Below, in pieces: positions 33,956 to 45,523 of a stretch of DNA of 64,000 bases. This DNA comes from Triticum aestivum (taxonomy: Eukaryota > Streptophyta > Magnoliopsida > Poales > Poaceae). The stretch's first letter is position 1. The number at the start of each line of letters is the position of its first letter. The stretch is from contig NC_057807.1 of assembly GCF_018294505.1 (NCBI RefSeq), forward strand, positions 141,288,461 to 141,352,460, in the 5' to 3' direction. Position numbers and translations under genes: made by a program. The notes below the pieces were generated by a model that saw only the letters and a list, made by a program, of their open reading frames with translations, had not been told where the DNA came from and made no database searches.

Positions 33956-34744
33956 GGCGCGGTTGTCGGGTCCCCCGGCAACCCCCTTTTGTACTAGCCT
34001 TCCCGACAAGGCATATAACCCTATGTACAGAGCTAGGCGCAGACCTTGTGCGCAGTTGAATAAGTTTGAGTATGTACAGTTCTTGTTGATTTCCATGTTT
34101 ATGTATATATACGCATGCATGTCCAGGATATTGTGCTACCTTAGTTTCCAGCAAGTACTAATGAACTGCCAAGGTTCCATATTCCTATTTTCTCTTCTTT
34201 CTTTTTCTAGAAGGACAGAAGGTTTCCTTTGCATCCAAGTTTGCTGGGGGGGGGGATAGAGAGTATGGCCACCAACAGGCGCCATTCAAAGCGGCATCTT
34301 GCAGGAAAGAGCACAGCAGCAAAAAGCTAAGTCGCAAAACCTTGAGTGATTTTCTTTTAAATGTAAAGTTATTTTCCTTGAATGGTTTCGGTTTTTGTAT
34401 GGAAAAAGTGCACGCAAAGGAACCCTGTCACAATTGTTGCACCCTTGTTCTGTTTTGATTCCACTCAGCAGTTCAAGTGGCTGCACTAAGAGCGGCAAGG
34501 TGTTTTGCCAGCAGGCTGCTAAGGATCCGTTCCTCAATGTGCTCATGGAAAGGGTGCGCGCACCGGCAAACCTTTCCTAATAAGCATAGGGTGTATGCCA
34601 TACAAAAAGGGATCAGACAAGGAAGATATCATGCATTAAATCCAAAACACAACAAGTTATATTACATCAGTGGTTGCCGCAATTCTAACTTAAGATATAA
34701 TTACCTTGGGCACGAGTTCACGATGGCAAGGAGAAGTGAAGTAG
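33956..34744 (+). other. G1 3' non-coding region
   Basis: About 0.8 kb after integrase without a plausible sense frame. It includes a run of ten G (34243-34252) and an AT-rich stretch. The antisense gene of G1 ends inside its right border at 34745. Confidence 0.6.
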
Positions 34745-34801
34745 CTAGTCCCGGTGCTGGCCTTCCACCCTTTTGACTCGATCAACCCGACTGACGATTG
34801 G
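34745..34801 (-). pseudogene. Last codons of G1 antisense gene
   Basis: Minus-strand codons VSRVDRVKRVEGQHRD then TAG at 34747-34745. They continue the frame that breaks off at 60234 (KELVAPI), showing that the Laura-like element inserted about 17 codons before the stop of this antisense gene. Confidence 0.65.
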
Positions 34802-35283
34802 TGAGGGAGTCCTGGATTTGGGGGTCCTCAGATGTCTAGCCTAGGAGTTTGGGCCGGGTTGCATGGGCCGTACAAGATAATGTAGAAGATCATCTATTGT
34901 GTCCGGGTGGGACTTCTCAACACATGGACGACAAGAATAGAGTCCGGAGGTTTCCTTCCCTGATAAACCGACTTTGTACAATCCATAGACCCCCTCCGAT
35001 GTGTATATAAACTGGAGGGGTTAGTCCGTAGAGGGCAACTTTTTCACCATCATCGGAATCCGCATAGGCTAGACATCTGGGGTTAGCCATCACGATATCG
35101 AGGTAGATCAACTCTTGTAATCTTCATACTCAACAATCAAAATCAAGCATGAGTAGGGTTTTACCTCCATTAAGAGGGCCCGAACCTGGGTAAACATCAT
35201 GTCCCCTGGCCTCCTGTTACCATTGATCCTTAGATGCATGGCTTGGGCCCCCTACCCGAGATCTTCCGGTCCTGACACCGACA
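34802..35283 (+). repeat. 5' LTR of Laura-like element
   Basis: TGAGGGAGTCC...CACCGACA. TATATAAA at 35004-35011 is the likely TATA box. The presumed primer site TTGGTGCTTTCATTGAGAG follows at 35284. Confidence 0.92.
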
Positions 35284-35332
35284 TTGGTGCTTTCATTGAG
35301 AGCTCCGCTGTGCTGTCTGCGAATAGCGATCC

Positions 35333-36285
35333 ATGGCTCGCCAAGTCATCAACGACAATATCACTACCGCAGGGTACCCGGCTTCAGGGCAGACCCTTCG
35401 GTTCAGCGGTTTTACCATGAGGGACCATGCGGCCATCGAACCTGCAACTCCTCTCATAGCTGCCGGACACCATCCTCGCATTGGCCCCAAGTACTCTGAA
35501 AAATAGGATCCGGTAGATATTTCGTCTTTAAACGAACTGCTAGACCGCACCGCTGCCCTGGGGGTCTCAACAGACTATGATCGGATCGGGCTCAAGCCCA
35601 ACCAGAGGGAAATTAATCACCCACCGGGCACCCACTTCGTGGCGATAGTCGAAGAACTGACCACCGACGACTCCCCCCCAGATATTGAGGACCAAGTATG
35701 TTTGGGTCCCTAAATCCCCTGATCCGGATACCTCCCCTTCTGAAGGGACTTTACTCCCACCAAACTCTGGTTCAGTGGCAGGGTCGCAAGAGCCTTCGCA
35801 CTTAGCCGGACCCGAACCAGTTACTGCGGAAGCTGTACCGGCTCCAAACGCGGACATGGGACAGGATCTAAAATTCAATCCACCCACCCACCGCAATCTA
35901 TACTCTCCAAGCAACTCAGGTCCTCCAGATATGTATGACCTAATGTATGTGCAGTAGTAGCCCCAGGAAATAGTCCACCACTTTTGGGCCAGATTCCTGC
36001 TTGTTAAAAACAAGTTCAATGACTGTTTGGACGATGACGTAGTTTCGGTCTTCCACCGTAACTACACAGATGAAGGGATTAAATGCCCTCGACTGCCGCC
36101 ACATACAAAGCTTCACGAAGTTATCGCATGTAGTGCAGAAGTACTATGTGATGGAAAGCATGTGGAGGGCCCAGAAAACTCAACTGGAGCCTGCTATCTC
36201 GACGTAGAATGCGCCCCGGGCTTAAAGAATATACCCCGGTGGGTCACCCGACCATTGGGCTACGGGCAAGAAGAACAAGACCTTC
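35333..36285 (+). pseudogene. Laura-like gag remnant
   Basis: ATG 35333 opens MARQVINDNITTAGYPASG, ending at TAG 35504 after 57 codons. Further in-family pieces follow in other frames (LNELLDRTAALGVSTDYDRI, HFVAIVEELTTDDSPP, FWARFLLVKNKFNDCLDDDV at 35980-36050). Most of the capsid domain seen in the Fatima-like copy is absent, so gag has suffered a large internal deletion besides stops. The short capsid piece ending near 36140 is the only clear capsid match. Confidence 0.65.
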
Positions 36286-37461
36286 ATGGGACATAGGTCC
36301 GTTCTTGATGAACTATTGGATAAACCCTGCCTGATCCATACTACTCCGCACTCAGTCCCAACCCATAGCCTCCGGGCATGCTGGCTACTCCGACAGGTAG
36401 AAAAAAGTGGAGAGTCAATCCTCACCACAACCCGGGAAGGATATTCACTGGAGAAGGACAACTTCAACATCCTAACAGTCTTCGAGACTTTGTCCTCTAA
36501 CAACCGGCGTAAACGGGCGCTTCGCGACCTTGTCGAAGTCCATCAAGTTACCGAATTGAGCCCATGGAACGACACGACAATAACCTTTACGGCCGAAGAC
36601 GAACCAAAGGTTTGGTCCGTCCGAGCACCTGCTGCCTTGATGCTAAACCCCATTGTTGATGGTTTCCGGCTTACCAAAGTACTCATGGATGGCGGTAGTG
36701 GACTTAACCTCATCTATGAGGACACGCTCGATAAGTTGCAGATGGATAGGTCACGCATCGAGCAAAGTAACACCACCTTTCGAGGTATTATCCCTAGTCG
36801 AGAGGCACATTGCTCAGGAAAATTCAAACTGGATGTGGTGTTCGGCACACCTAAGAACTATAGATCTGAAGAGTTGCTCTTCCACGTGGTCCCCCTTAAC
36901 AGTAATCATGCTATCCTCAGCCAGGACGCCTTCTCACGCTTTCAAGACATACCCCATTATGGGTACATGTAGCTCAAAATGCCCGGCCCTAATGGAATCA
37001 TTACAATCTCAAGCGACCCGGACAAAGCTCTCTGTGCTGAAAACAAGACCACATCCTTAGCCCTTGAGGCACTGTATGAATCCCTAGCGGCAGAAGAATT
37101 AACCACCCTACGAGCTACGGTGGATAGGGATGACGTGATCCTTGATAAGAGATCCAAGTCCACCTCTTTCAAGCCAGTCGAGGAAATAGTAAAATTCCAA
37201 GTGCACCCGATGGACCCTAGTAAAATAGCATCCATCGGGGCACAACTGGATCCGGAAGTGGACGCCGCCCTACCCGCATTCTTGCACGAGAATTGGGATA
37301 TCATCGTCTGGCATCCTTCAGATATGCCCGGCATCCCACGCAGACTGGTCGAACACAGTCTCAATATAATCAAGGGATTTAAACCCGTGAAGCAGACACT
37401 ACGGAGATTCTCTGAACCCAAACGTCAAGCTATGGGAGAAGAGCTAGCCAAGTTACTATAG
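36286..37461 (+). pseudogene. Laura-like protease and linker
   Basis: One frame with a TAG at 36970. Protease blocks: LMLNPIVDGFRLTKVLMDGG (36640-36700), active site MDGGSGLNLIYED, TTFRGIIPSREAHCSGKF, LFHVVPLNSNHAILSQDAF and then, past the stop, LKMPGPNGIITI. Linker residues lead to the reverse-transcriptase N-terminus (ENWDIIVWHPSDMPGIPRRL, HSLNIIKGFKPVKQTLRRF) and a second TAG at 37459. The same frame continues into the polymerase. Confidence 0.8.
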
Positions 37462-38100
37462 GCTGGGTTCATTAGAGAAATCAAGCATCTGGATTGGCTA
37501 GCCAATTTGGTTATGGTCCCTGGAAAGGAAAAATCATGGCGCCTGTGCGTCGATTTCAAGGACCTCAACAAGGCCTACCCCAAAGATCCTTTCCCATTGC
37601 CCCACATTGACCAAATTATCGACGCAACTGCAGGACACGATTCACTGTGTTTCCTTGATGCCTAGTCCGGATACCAGCAAATTAAGATGAAGGAATCAGA
37701 CCAGGCTGCAACCGCATTCATCACCCCTTACGGTCCCTTCTGCTTCAATATTATGACCTTCGGACTCAAAAATGTCAGGGCCACCTACCAGCGCATGATT
37801 CAAACATGCCTGGAAAAGCAAATAGGAAAAATAGTCGAAGCATACGTGGACGATGTGGTCATTAAAACAAAACACGTCGAGTCACTGGTGGATGACCTTT
37901 GCCTCACCTTCGACAATCTCCGAACATACGACATCCGGCTTAATACGAAAAATGTGTCTTCGGAGTTCCAGCCGGAAAGTTGTTGGGGTTGATTGTTTCC
38001 CATAGAGGAATTGAGGCAAACCCAGCAAAAACCCGAGCTCTATCACAATTGGCCACACCAACATACCTAAAGCAGGTCTAGAAACTAGATGGGTGCATCG
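37462..38100 (+). pseudogene. Laura-like reverse transcriptase
   Basis: AGFIREIKHLDWLANLVMVP, WRLCVDFKDLNKAYPKDPFP, CFLDA followed by TAG at 37663 then SGYQQIKMKE, TAFITPYGPFCF, FGLKNVRATYQRM and the catalytic box AYVDDVVIKTK (37840-37870, a YVDD form). A frameshift near 37960 moves the thumb region (LGLIVSHRGIEANPAKTRAL) into another frame, with one further stop near 38080. All catalytic Asp are present. Confidence 0.82.
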
Positions 38101-39256
38101 CGGCTTTAAGCCAATTTATCTCCAAATTAGGAGAAAAGGCATTGCCATTATACAAGCTACTGCACCGTACTGATAACTTCAAATGGACGGACGCAGCCAC
38201 AGCCCGATTGGAAGAAATAAAGGCCCTTCTCGCAAGCAACCCAATCTTGGCCGCACCTGGCGTTGGAGAGCCTATGTTATTATACATTAAGGCAACTAAC
38301 CAAATAGTTACCGCCGTCCTCGTCGTCGAGCGAGGGGAGGAGGGACATAAATTGCCCACCCAAAAACCAGTTTACTATGTATCGGAGGTCCTTACACCTT
38401 GCAAATCCCGATACCCGCACTATCAGAAGATAGCCTACACGGTCTTCATGGCGTCTCGCAAACTTCGCCACTACTTTCAAGAGTGTTCGGTCATAGTGGC
38501 ATCCGGGGTGCCACTGAATGACATCATTAATTACAAGGACGCCACTAGCCGCATAGCAAAGTGGGCCATCGAGCCATTACCGTTCGAAATCATATACAAG
38601 CCATGCCGGGCTATTAAATCCCAGGTATTAGCCAACTTTATAGCCGGATGGATGGAAGCCGAACTCCCTAAAGAGTACAGCTCATATTCTAATTGGGTCA
38701 TGTACTTCGATGGCTCCAAAATGCTGGCCGGGCTGGGGACTAGCGTAATCCTCACATCCCCCACTGGCAACATAGTCTGCTACATATTGCAAATCATGCA
38801 TACAGACTGTAATAACGCGGCCGAATATGAGGCGCTACTGCACGGTCTTCGTAAGGCTGTCTCCATGGGCATAAAGTGCTTGAAGGTGAGCGGTGATTCG
38901 AACCTCGCAATTTCACAGGTAAATGGAGAGTTCGATGCGAAGGACCCAAAAATGATGGCATACCGCAATGCCGTATTAAAACTCTCAGTTCGGTTCGACG
39001 GACTCGAGTTCCATCATGTCGCCCGAGAAAGTAATCAGGCAACCGACATCCTTGCTCGTATGGGCGCTAAACGCGACCCTGTGCCAACCAACACCTTCAT
39101 GGAGCGGCTCTTTAAGCCATCTATGGTGTGGCAGGGTGAGAGCGGCAAAGCCAAAACATACCTGATCACACCCCCAACCACCAAACACAATGCGGACAAT
39201 GTCGGGGGTTCGAATATCGAGATAACACCCTCTGCTCATGAGATCATGGAGGTTAT
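38101..39256 (+). pseudogene. Laura-like tandem RNase H domains
   Basis: A 413-codon open frame from 38142, the best-preserved part of this pol. First RNase H: FKWTDAATARLEEIKALLAS, LLYIKATNQIVTAVLVVERG, KPVYYVSEVLTPCKSRYPHY and MASRKLRHYFQECSV; its first catalytic position is Ile-Lys rather than Asp. Second, cellular-type RNase H: WVMYFDGSKMLAGLGTSVIL (Asp), NNAAEYEALLHGLRKAV (Glu), CLKVSGDSNLAISQVNGEF (Asp) and HHVARESNQATDILARM (Asp). So the second domain keeps the full active site and the first does not. Cut at 39256 by the Sabrina-like insertion. Confidence 0.82.
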
Positions 39257-40796
39257 TGATAATCCCCAAGTGCAAGGAATCATCGTAGCACTTTCCAAAG
39301 GTGGAAGTGATAAGTATGGAGTGTCAAACCCACAAGGAGCTCAAGGTAAGATCAATATTCTCTCAAGCCCTATCTGCCACTGATATGACTCTACATGCAC
39401 CGAACGTTTGCTTCCAACTAGCAACGAGAAATAAACTATGTTGTGGGTATGAAGAGGATAACTTTGCATGATATCGGAGAGCTAAAATATAAAAGTAGGT
39501 GCTGTTATAATAAAGTTAGAATATAATACTAAATATTATAAATAGCGAGTGTGGAAAAATGGTGGATTGGTGTGCGGATTTGTCCTAGGCAAATGTTAAC
39601 AAGACCGGTAATCACTATTGCAGTTTCATATGAGGGGGAGGCATAAGCTAACATACTTTCTCTACTTGGATCATATGCACTTATGATTGGAACTCTAGCA
39701 AGCATCCACAACTACTAAAGATCATTAAGGTAAAACCCAACCATAGCATTAAAGCATCAAGTCCTCTTTATTCCCATACGCAACAATCCCTCTTACTCGG
39801 GTTTGTGTTTCAGTCACTCACCAACCCACTATAAGAGAATCATGAACGTATTGCAACACCCTATAGTGGTAATCCCTCACGCTTGCACAACACAGAGGGC
39901 ACCATAGGACAGCACCAAAGTAAAACATACAACTCATACCAATCTAGATCATCAATCAACCAAAAGACAAAAGATATCTACTCAAAACATCATAGGATGG
40001 CAACACATCATTGGATCATAATATGTGGCATAAAGCACCATGTTCAAGTAGGGATTACAGCGGGGTGCGCGAGAGTGGACCGCGTAAAAGAGATGAGGAT
40101 GGTGATGATGATGGTGATGTTGATGAAGACGATCACTGTGGCAATGATTCCCCTCCCGATGGCACTCCGGCGCCACCGGAAGAGAGGAGGAGAGGTTCTC
40201 CCCCTTGTTCTTCTTCCTCCATGGACTCCACCTTCTGGTCCTTGGCCTTCATGGTGATGAAGACCCCTCCGGGATACTCCTCCATGGCCATCGGTGATGA
40301 TGGCCCCCTCCAGCAGGGTGCCGGAGAGGGCCCCGATTGGTTTTTCGTGGTTACAGAGGCTTGTGGTGGCGGAACTTCTGATCTAATCTCCCCTCTGGAA
40401 TTTTTAGGGTACGAGAGTATATATGGGTGCAGGGGGTACGTCGGAGGAGCTACGGGGGCCCCATGAGGTAGGGGGGCACGCCCAAGGGGGTGGGCGCGCC
40501 CCCCACCCTCGTGAGCAGCCCGTATCTCCCCTGACATGCACTCCAAGTTCCCCGGGTTGCTTTCCTTCTAAAAGTAACTTCTCCAGTTGATTTCGTTCCG
40601 TTTTGACTCCGTCTGATATTCCTTTTCCTCGAAACACTGAAATAGGCATAAAACAGCAAATCTGGGCTGGGCCTCCGGTTAATAGGTTAGTCCCAAAAAT
40701 AATATAGAAGTGTATAATAAAGCCCAATATTGCCCAAAACAGTAGATAAAGTAGCATGGAGCAATCAAAAATTATAGATACGTTGGAGACGTATCA
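39257..40796 (-). repeat. 3' LTR of Sabrina-like element
   Basis: 1540 bp; minus strand starts TGATACGTCTCCAACGTATC at 40796 and ends ...GGGGATTATCA at 39257. A GC-rich inverted repeat (arms about 40461-40483 and 40490-40512) precedes a TATA run ATATATACTCTCG (40424-40412) on the minus strand. Confidence 0.93.
40412..40512 (-). promoter_or_regulatory. LTR core promoter: GC hairpin plus TATA
   Basis: Inverted repeat with about 23-base arms (CACGAGGGTGGGGGGCGCGC... on the minus strand pairing with ...GGGCGTGCCCCCCTACCTCATG), then 37 bases, then CATATATACTCTCG. The second LTR has the same arrangement at about 46679-46780. In the WHAM-like LTR the hairpin is also present (48323-48370 and 52324-52372). 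The hairpin has not been tested; its repetition next to TATA is the evidence. Confidence 0.5.
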
Positions 40797-40811
40797 GGCA
40801 TCCCCAAGCTT
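40797..40811 (-). promoter_or_regulatory. Polypurine tract of Sabrina-like element
   Basis: On the minus strand AAGCTTGGGGATGCC directly precedes LTR start TGATACG. Near-copies of this motif occur at several interior positions (see the R-unit entry). Confidence 0.75.
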
Positions 40812-42339
40812 AATTCATGCTCGTCCTCGAGTAGGTAAATGATAAAAAGATAATTTTTGATGCGGAGTGCTAGTAAGTGCTTAAGTTTGATCAATGATAA
40901 TTCCAATCACTTTTTCTAGCATCAATATGTATCGTAACTATAGCTCATCTCATAACACTTTTCATGATCAAGTAACAATCTATTCACAATGTCAAGCATG
41001 GTTCAGAAACTTCATTGAGAACTAACAAACTATAATATCAGTCATTGAAGCAATTGCAATTTATCATAACATCAGAGAGTGTCAAGAATAGAGCTTTTCA
41101 GCAAGTCCACATACTCAACTATCATATAGTCTTCTACAATTGCTAACACTCACGCAATACTTGTGGTTATGGAGTTTCAGCCGGACACTGAGAAAGATAG
41201 GGGCTTATTGTGTTGCCTCCCAACGTATTCACCTTTAGGTGATGTCAACAATAATATCCCATGCTAACTTACATCCAATTGGATATATATATCATGATCT
41301 TTCAAACACAAGGAGCTTGCCAAAGGATAAAATGAAAAAGGGAATGGTGAGGATCACCTTGACTCAAGCACAAAGTAAAAACATAAAGTAAAAGATAGGC
41401 CCTTCGCAGAGGGAAGCAGAGGTTGTCATGCGCGTTTAGGGTTGATGCACAAAATCTTAATGCAAAAGAACATCACTTTATATTGCCCCTTGTATGTGGA
41501 CCTTTATTATGCAGTCCATCGCTTTTATTACTTCCACAACAAGTTCGTACAAAGTTTATTTTCTCTGCACTAATAAGTCATGCGTATTTAGAGAGCAATT
41601 TTTATTGCTTGCACCGATGACAACTTACTCGAAGGATCTTACTCAATCCATAGGTAGGTATGGTGGACTCTCATGGAAAAACTGGGTTTACGGGTATTTG
41701 GAAGCACAAGTAGTATCTCTACTTGGTGCAAGGGATTTGGCTAGCATGAGGGAGAAAGGCAAGCTCAACATGTTTTGAAGGTCAATGACAATATACTTTA
41801 ACTGAGATGTCGGAAAACATAGACCATTACGCTTTCTTCCTTGTCCAACTTCAACTCTTTTAGCATGTCATACTTAATGAGTGCTTCACAATCATAAAAG
41901 ATGTCCAAGATAATATATTTGTATGTGAACCTCTCTTTCCTTATTATTTCCTATTAATTGCAACGATGACCAAAACTACGTTTGCCAACTCTCAATAACT
42001 TTTATGCCTCATACTTTCTATGTGTGCAGTCATCACTAATCATGTTATAGGCATATGAAACATATAAAAATTCAGATTTATGACATTCAATTCATTCCCC
42101 TATTTACTCATAGGATATACATGAAGCACATGAGTAAATGACAAACTACTCCAGAAGATATGAGTGAAGGACACTGAGTAGGCAAATAATTAACTAGCCA
42201 TGGGAGGGTTCCTTTTCTATTCAAAATTTCAGATCCAATGATTTTATTCAAACAGCAAGTAAAACAAAATAAAATGACACTGCAAGTATAGCACAACTCA
42301 TGTGAAGAAGCAAAAACTTAGGTTCAACCGATACTAACC
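40812..42339 (-). other. Non-coding interior of Sabrina-like element, LTR-proximal part
   Basis: About 1.5 kb, AT-rich, no credible frame on either strand. Short frames at 41423-41778 have no recognisable domain and no homologous partner in the window. Confidence 0.6.
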
Positions 42340-45240
42340 GATAGTTGTTGAAGAAGAAAGGTGGGATGCCTAACGGGGCATCCCCAAGCTTAAATGCTTG
42401 ATACTTCTTGAAATATTTATCTTGGGGTGCCATGGGCATCCCCAAGCTTGAACTTTTGTGTCCCCTTAATTCATCTTATATCACGGTTTCTCTTTTTATC
42501 AAAAGCTTCATCCACAACAAACTCAACAAGAACTCGTGAGATGGGTTAGTATAAACCAATGCAAAACCTTATCATTTTCTACTGTAACAAATAACTAGAA
42601 TTATTATTCAACATTGCATACTAAATGCCTCTGCATATTTAATACTCCTATCCTCAAATAGAATCATTAAACAAGCAAACACATGCAAACAATGCAAACA
42701 TCACAGCAATCTGTCAAAACAGTACAGCCTGTAAAGAATGCAAGAGTATCAATACTTCCCTAACTCCAAAAATTATGAGAGAAAATTCCCACTGTAGTAT
42801 ATTTATCAGAGCTCATTATGCAAAAAGTTTCAAAATTATATAATGCTCTGACTTTTCTAGGGAATTTTTGCAACAGCGGTAAACTTTCTGTTTTCAAACA
42901 GCAACATGTATACTAGCAAAATAAGCATGGTAAAGGCTATCCTTGACATTTTTATTGAAAATAAAGATGCAAAACACTATTCTAAATAGCAGCTATCTAA
43001 TACTAACAAAATAAAATGACGCTCCAAGTAAAACACATATCATGTGACGAATAAAAATATAGCTCTGAGTAAGGTGTACCGATAGTTTTGAAGACGAAAG
43101 AGGGGATGCCTTCCGGGGCATCCCCAAGTTTAGGCGCTTGAGTCTTCCTTGAATATTACCTTGGGGTGCCTCAGGCATCCCCAAGCTTAGGGTCCTTCCA
43201 CTCCTTACTCTCCTCATATTGATATCTCACCCAAAACTTGAAAACTTCAATCACACAAAACTCATCCAAACTTCGTGAGATAGGTTAGTATGATAAAGAG
43301 TAAACCATGCACTTGGGTACTGTAAAAGACAAGGTTCATAATTGTTCTCACACAATTCCTACTGTACCATATCATTTCTACAACTTATATTGAGAAATAT
43401 AAGTCATAGAAACTAGAAAACAAGCAAACTATGCAATGAAAACATAATCTGTCAGAAACAGAACAGTCTGTAATGATCTGAACAATAACCATACTTATGC
43501 TACTCCAAAAATTATGAAATAAATTGGTGGACGTGAGGAATTTGTCTATTAATCTCCTTCAAAAAGAATCAACTCAAAATCACTCTTCTGTAAAAAGTGA
43601 CATCTATTCTCGTGAGCGCAAAGTTTCTGATTTTTTACAGCAAGATCACATTAACTTTCACCCAAGTCTTCCGAAAGGTCTTACTTGGCACTTTATTGAA
43701 ACAAAAAGCATAAAACATGATTACTACAGTAGCTTAATCATATGGACACAAAAACAGTAAGGATAAATATTGGCTTGTCTCCCAACAAGCGCTTTTCTTT
43801 AATGCCTTTAGCTAGGCATGATGATTTCAATGATGCTCACTTAAAGATGGGAACTGAAACACAAAGAGAGCATCTTGAAGAATATGACTAGCATATTTAA
43901 ATCTAACACACTTCCTATGCCTAGGGATTTTGTGAGCACACAACTTATGGGAACAAGAATCAACTAGCATAGGAAGGCAAAACAAGTATAACTTCAAAAC
44001 TTTAAGCACATAGAGAGGAAACTTAATGTTATGGCAACTCCTACAGGCATGTATTCCTCCCTCATAATAATTTTCAGTAGTATCATGGATAGCAACTTTG
44101 TTCTCATACTCAATTGGAACCTCTTCCGAAATAGTGGAATCATTACTAGCTAAAGTTGACACTCTTCCGAATCCACTTTCATAAATATCACACTAAGATT
44201 CAACGTCCTCCAAAATAGTGGGATCACTAATTCCTAAAGTTGACACTCTTCCAAACCCACTTTAAATGATAGTATTATTCATACTCCAAAAGGTATAAGT
44301 GAAGTTCACGGAGCATTCTTCAACTGACCAATATCCAAGCTCAAAATGTATAAGTGAAGCACATGAAGCATTCTATAAAACCATACTCAAAAGATTTAAG
44401 TGAAGCACAAAGAGTAATTCTATAAGATCATACTTAAAAGATTTAAGTGAAGCAAATGAAGTATTATATAAATCAATGAAGGGCTATCTCATGCTAGCAT
44501 GGTTCTTGAAGAAAAGGAAAAACACAAAGGACACAAATCATGTGAACAAAACCGAGGTATACCGATATTTGTTGAAGAAGAAAGATGGGATGCCAACTGG
44601 GGCATCCCCAAGCTTAGATGCTTTAGTATCCTTGGAATATTTACTTGGGGTGCCTTGGGCATACCCAATTTTGAACTCTTGCCTCTCTTTATTCTTCTCA
44701 TATTGATAGCTCCTCGACATTCGGACACTTCATCCACACAAAACTTTAACAAAAACTTGTGAAATCCGTTAGTGTAATAAAGCAAATCACTACCTTTAGG
44801 TACTGTAATGAACTCATTCTTTATTTGTATTGATGTTAAATCTACTGTATTCCATCTTCTCTATGGTTCATACCTTCCGATACTACTCATAGATTCATCG
44901 AAATAAGCAAACAACACACGCAAAACAGAATCTGTTAAAAACAGAACAGTCTGTAGTAATCTGGAAGTTTGCCAAACTTCTGTAGCTCCTAAAATTATAA
45001 AATAAATTTTAAAATTTGAAAAAATTCTACAGAATTAATGTGCAAAAATAATCAGAACCATTTGACCTTCCAGTTAAAAATTTAAATTCATGCACTACAG
45101 CCAAAGTTTCTGTTTTTGTTCTGCACATAGTAAGCAAGCAATCTTATCATCCTAACACCAAGGCTTGGCACATTATTTTTATAATACAAGGAATATATAC
45201 AAGGGGACAATTATTTACAGATAAACTTCCATGAAAAATT
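42340..45240 (-). repeat. Three R-units with PPT-like triplets
   Basis: Three units of about 0.7 kb (42340-43020, 43060-43760, 44540-45240), each opening with a forward-inverted-forward set around GGCATCCCCAAG: e.g. GGGGCATCCCCAAGCTTAAA at 42378, CTTGGGGTGCC at 42421 and GGGCATCCCCAAGCTTGAA at 42434. Equivalent sets lie at 43110-43190 and 44600-44672. Each unit also carries an imperfect CTGT...ACAG palindrome about 340 bases later. Between units two and three, 43765-44480 includes a decayed block with three copies of a phrase ending AAGTGAAGCAC (44330-44460). Confidence 0.65.
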
Positions 45241-45495
45241 CTACATTGTTTCCGTGAGCATGAGAACAAGTGCTCAAGGTCGACCCTCACTTCTTCAATG
45301 CAAAACCTTCCAATCACTTCTCTTTTTGAAAAACTTTTCAGGCATGAGAGGCAAGTAATAATTTTTTTGTAGTTCCATTTTCAAATTTTTTGTATGTTTC
45401 ACCCACAACTAAACATAAACAAAAAGGAAAAACAAAATCTACTTAGTGAAGGAAGCAAACAAGCACACACGAGAATGTCAACCCCACGATATTGC

Positions 45496-45517
45496 TCCCC
45501 GGCAACGGCGCCAGAAA
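45496..45517 (-). promoter_or_regulatory. Primer-binding site of Sabrina-like element
   Basis: On the minus strand TTTCTGGCGCCGTTGCCGGG plus GA, six bases after the LTR end. From memory it fits tRNA-Asp, as in Athila elements. Confidence 0.85.
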
Positions 45518-45523
45518 AGAGCT

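Noticed and set aside
39982..40176. Histidine-rich peptide (HHHHHHHPH) as a metal-binding protein
   Set aside because: It comes from a GATGATGATG run in the LTR and is present in both LTR copies as non-coding repeat.
41423..41778. Small frames in the Sabrina-like interior
   Set aside because: No domain, no partner in other copies here, AT-rich context.
42378..44672. CRISPR-like repeated motif (GGCATCCCCAAGCTT)
   Set aside because: Irregular spacing, mixed orientation and identity with the element's PPT; plant context.
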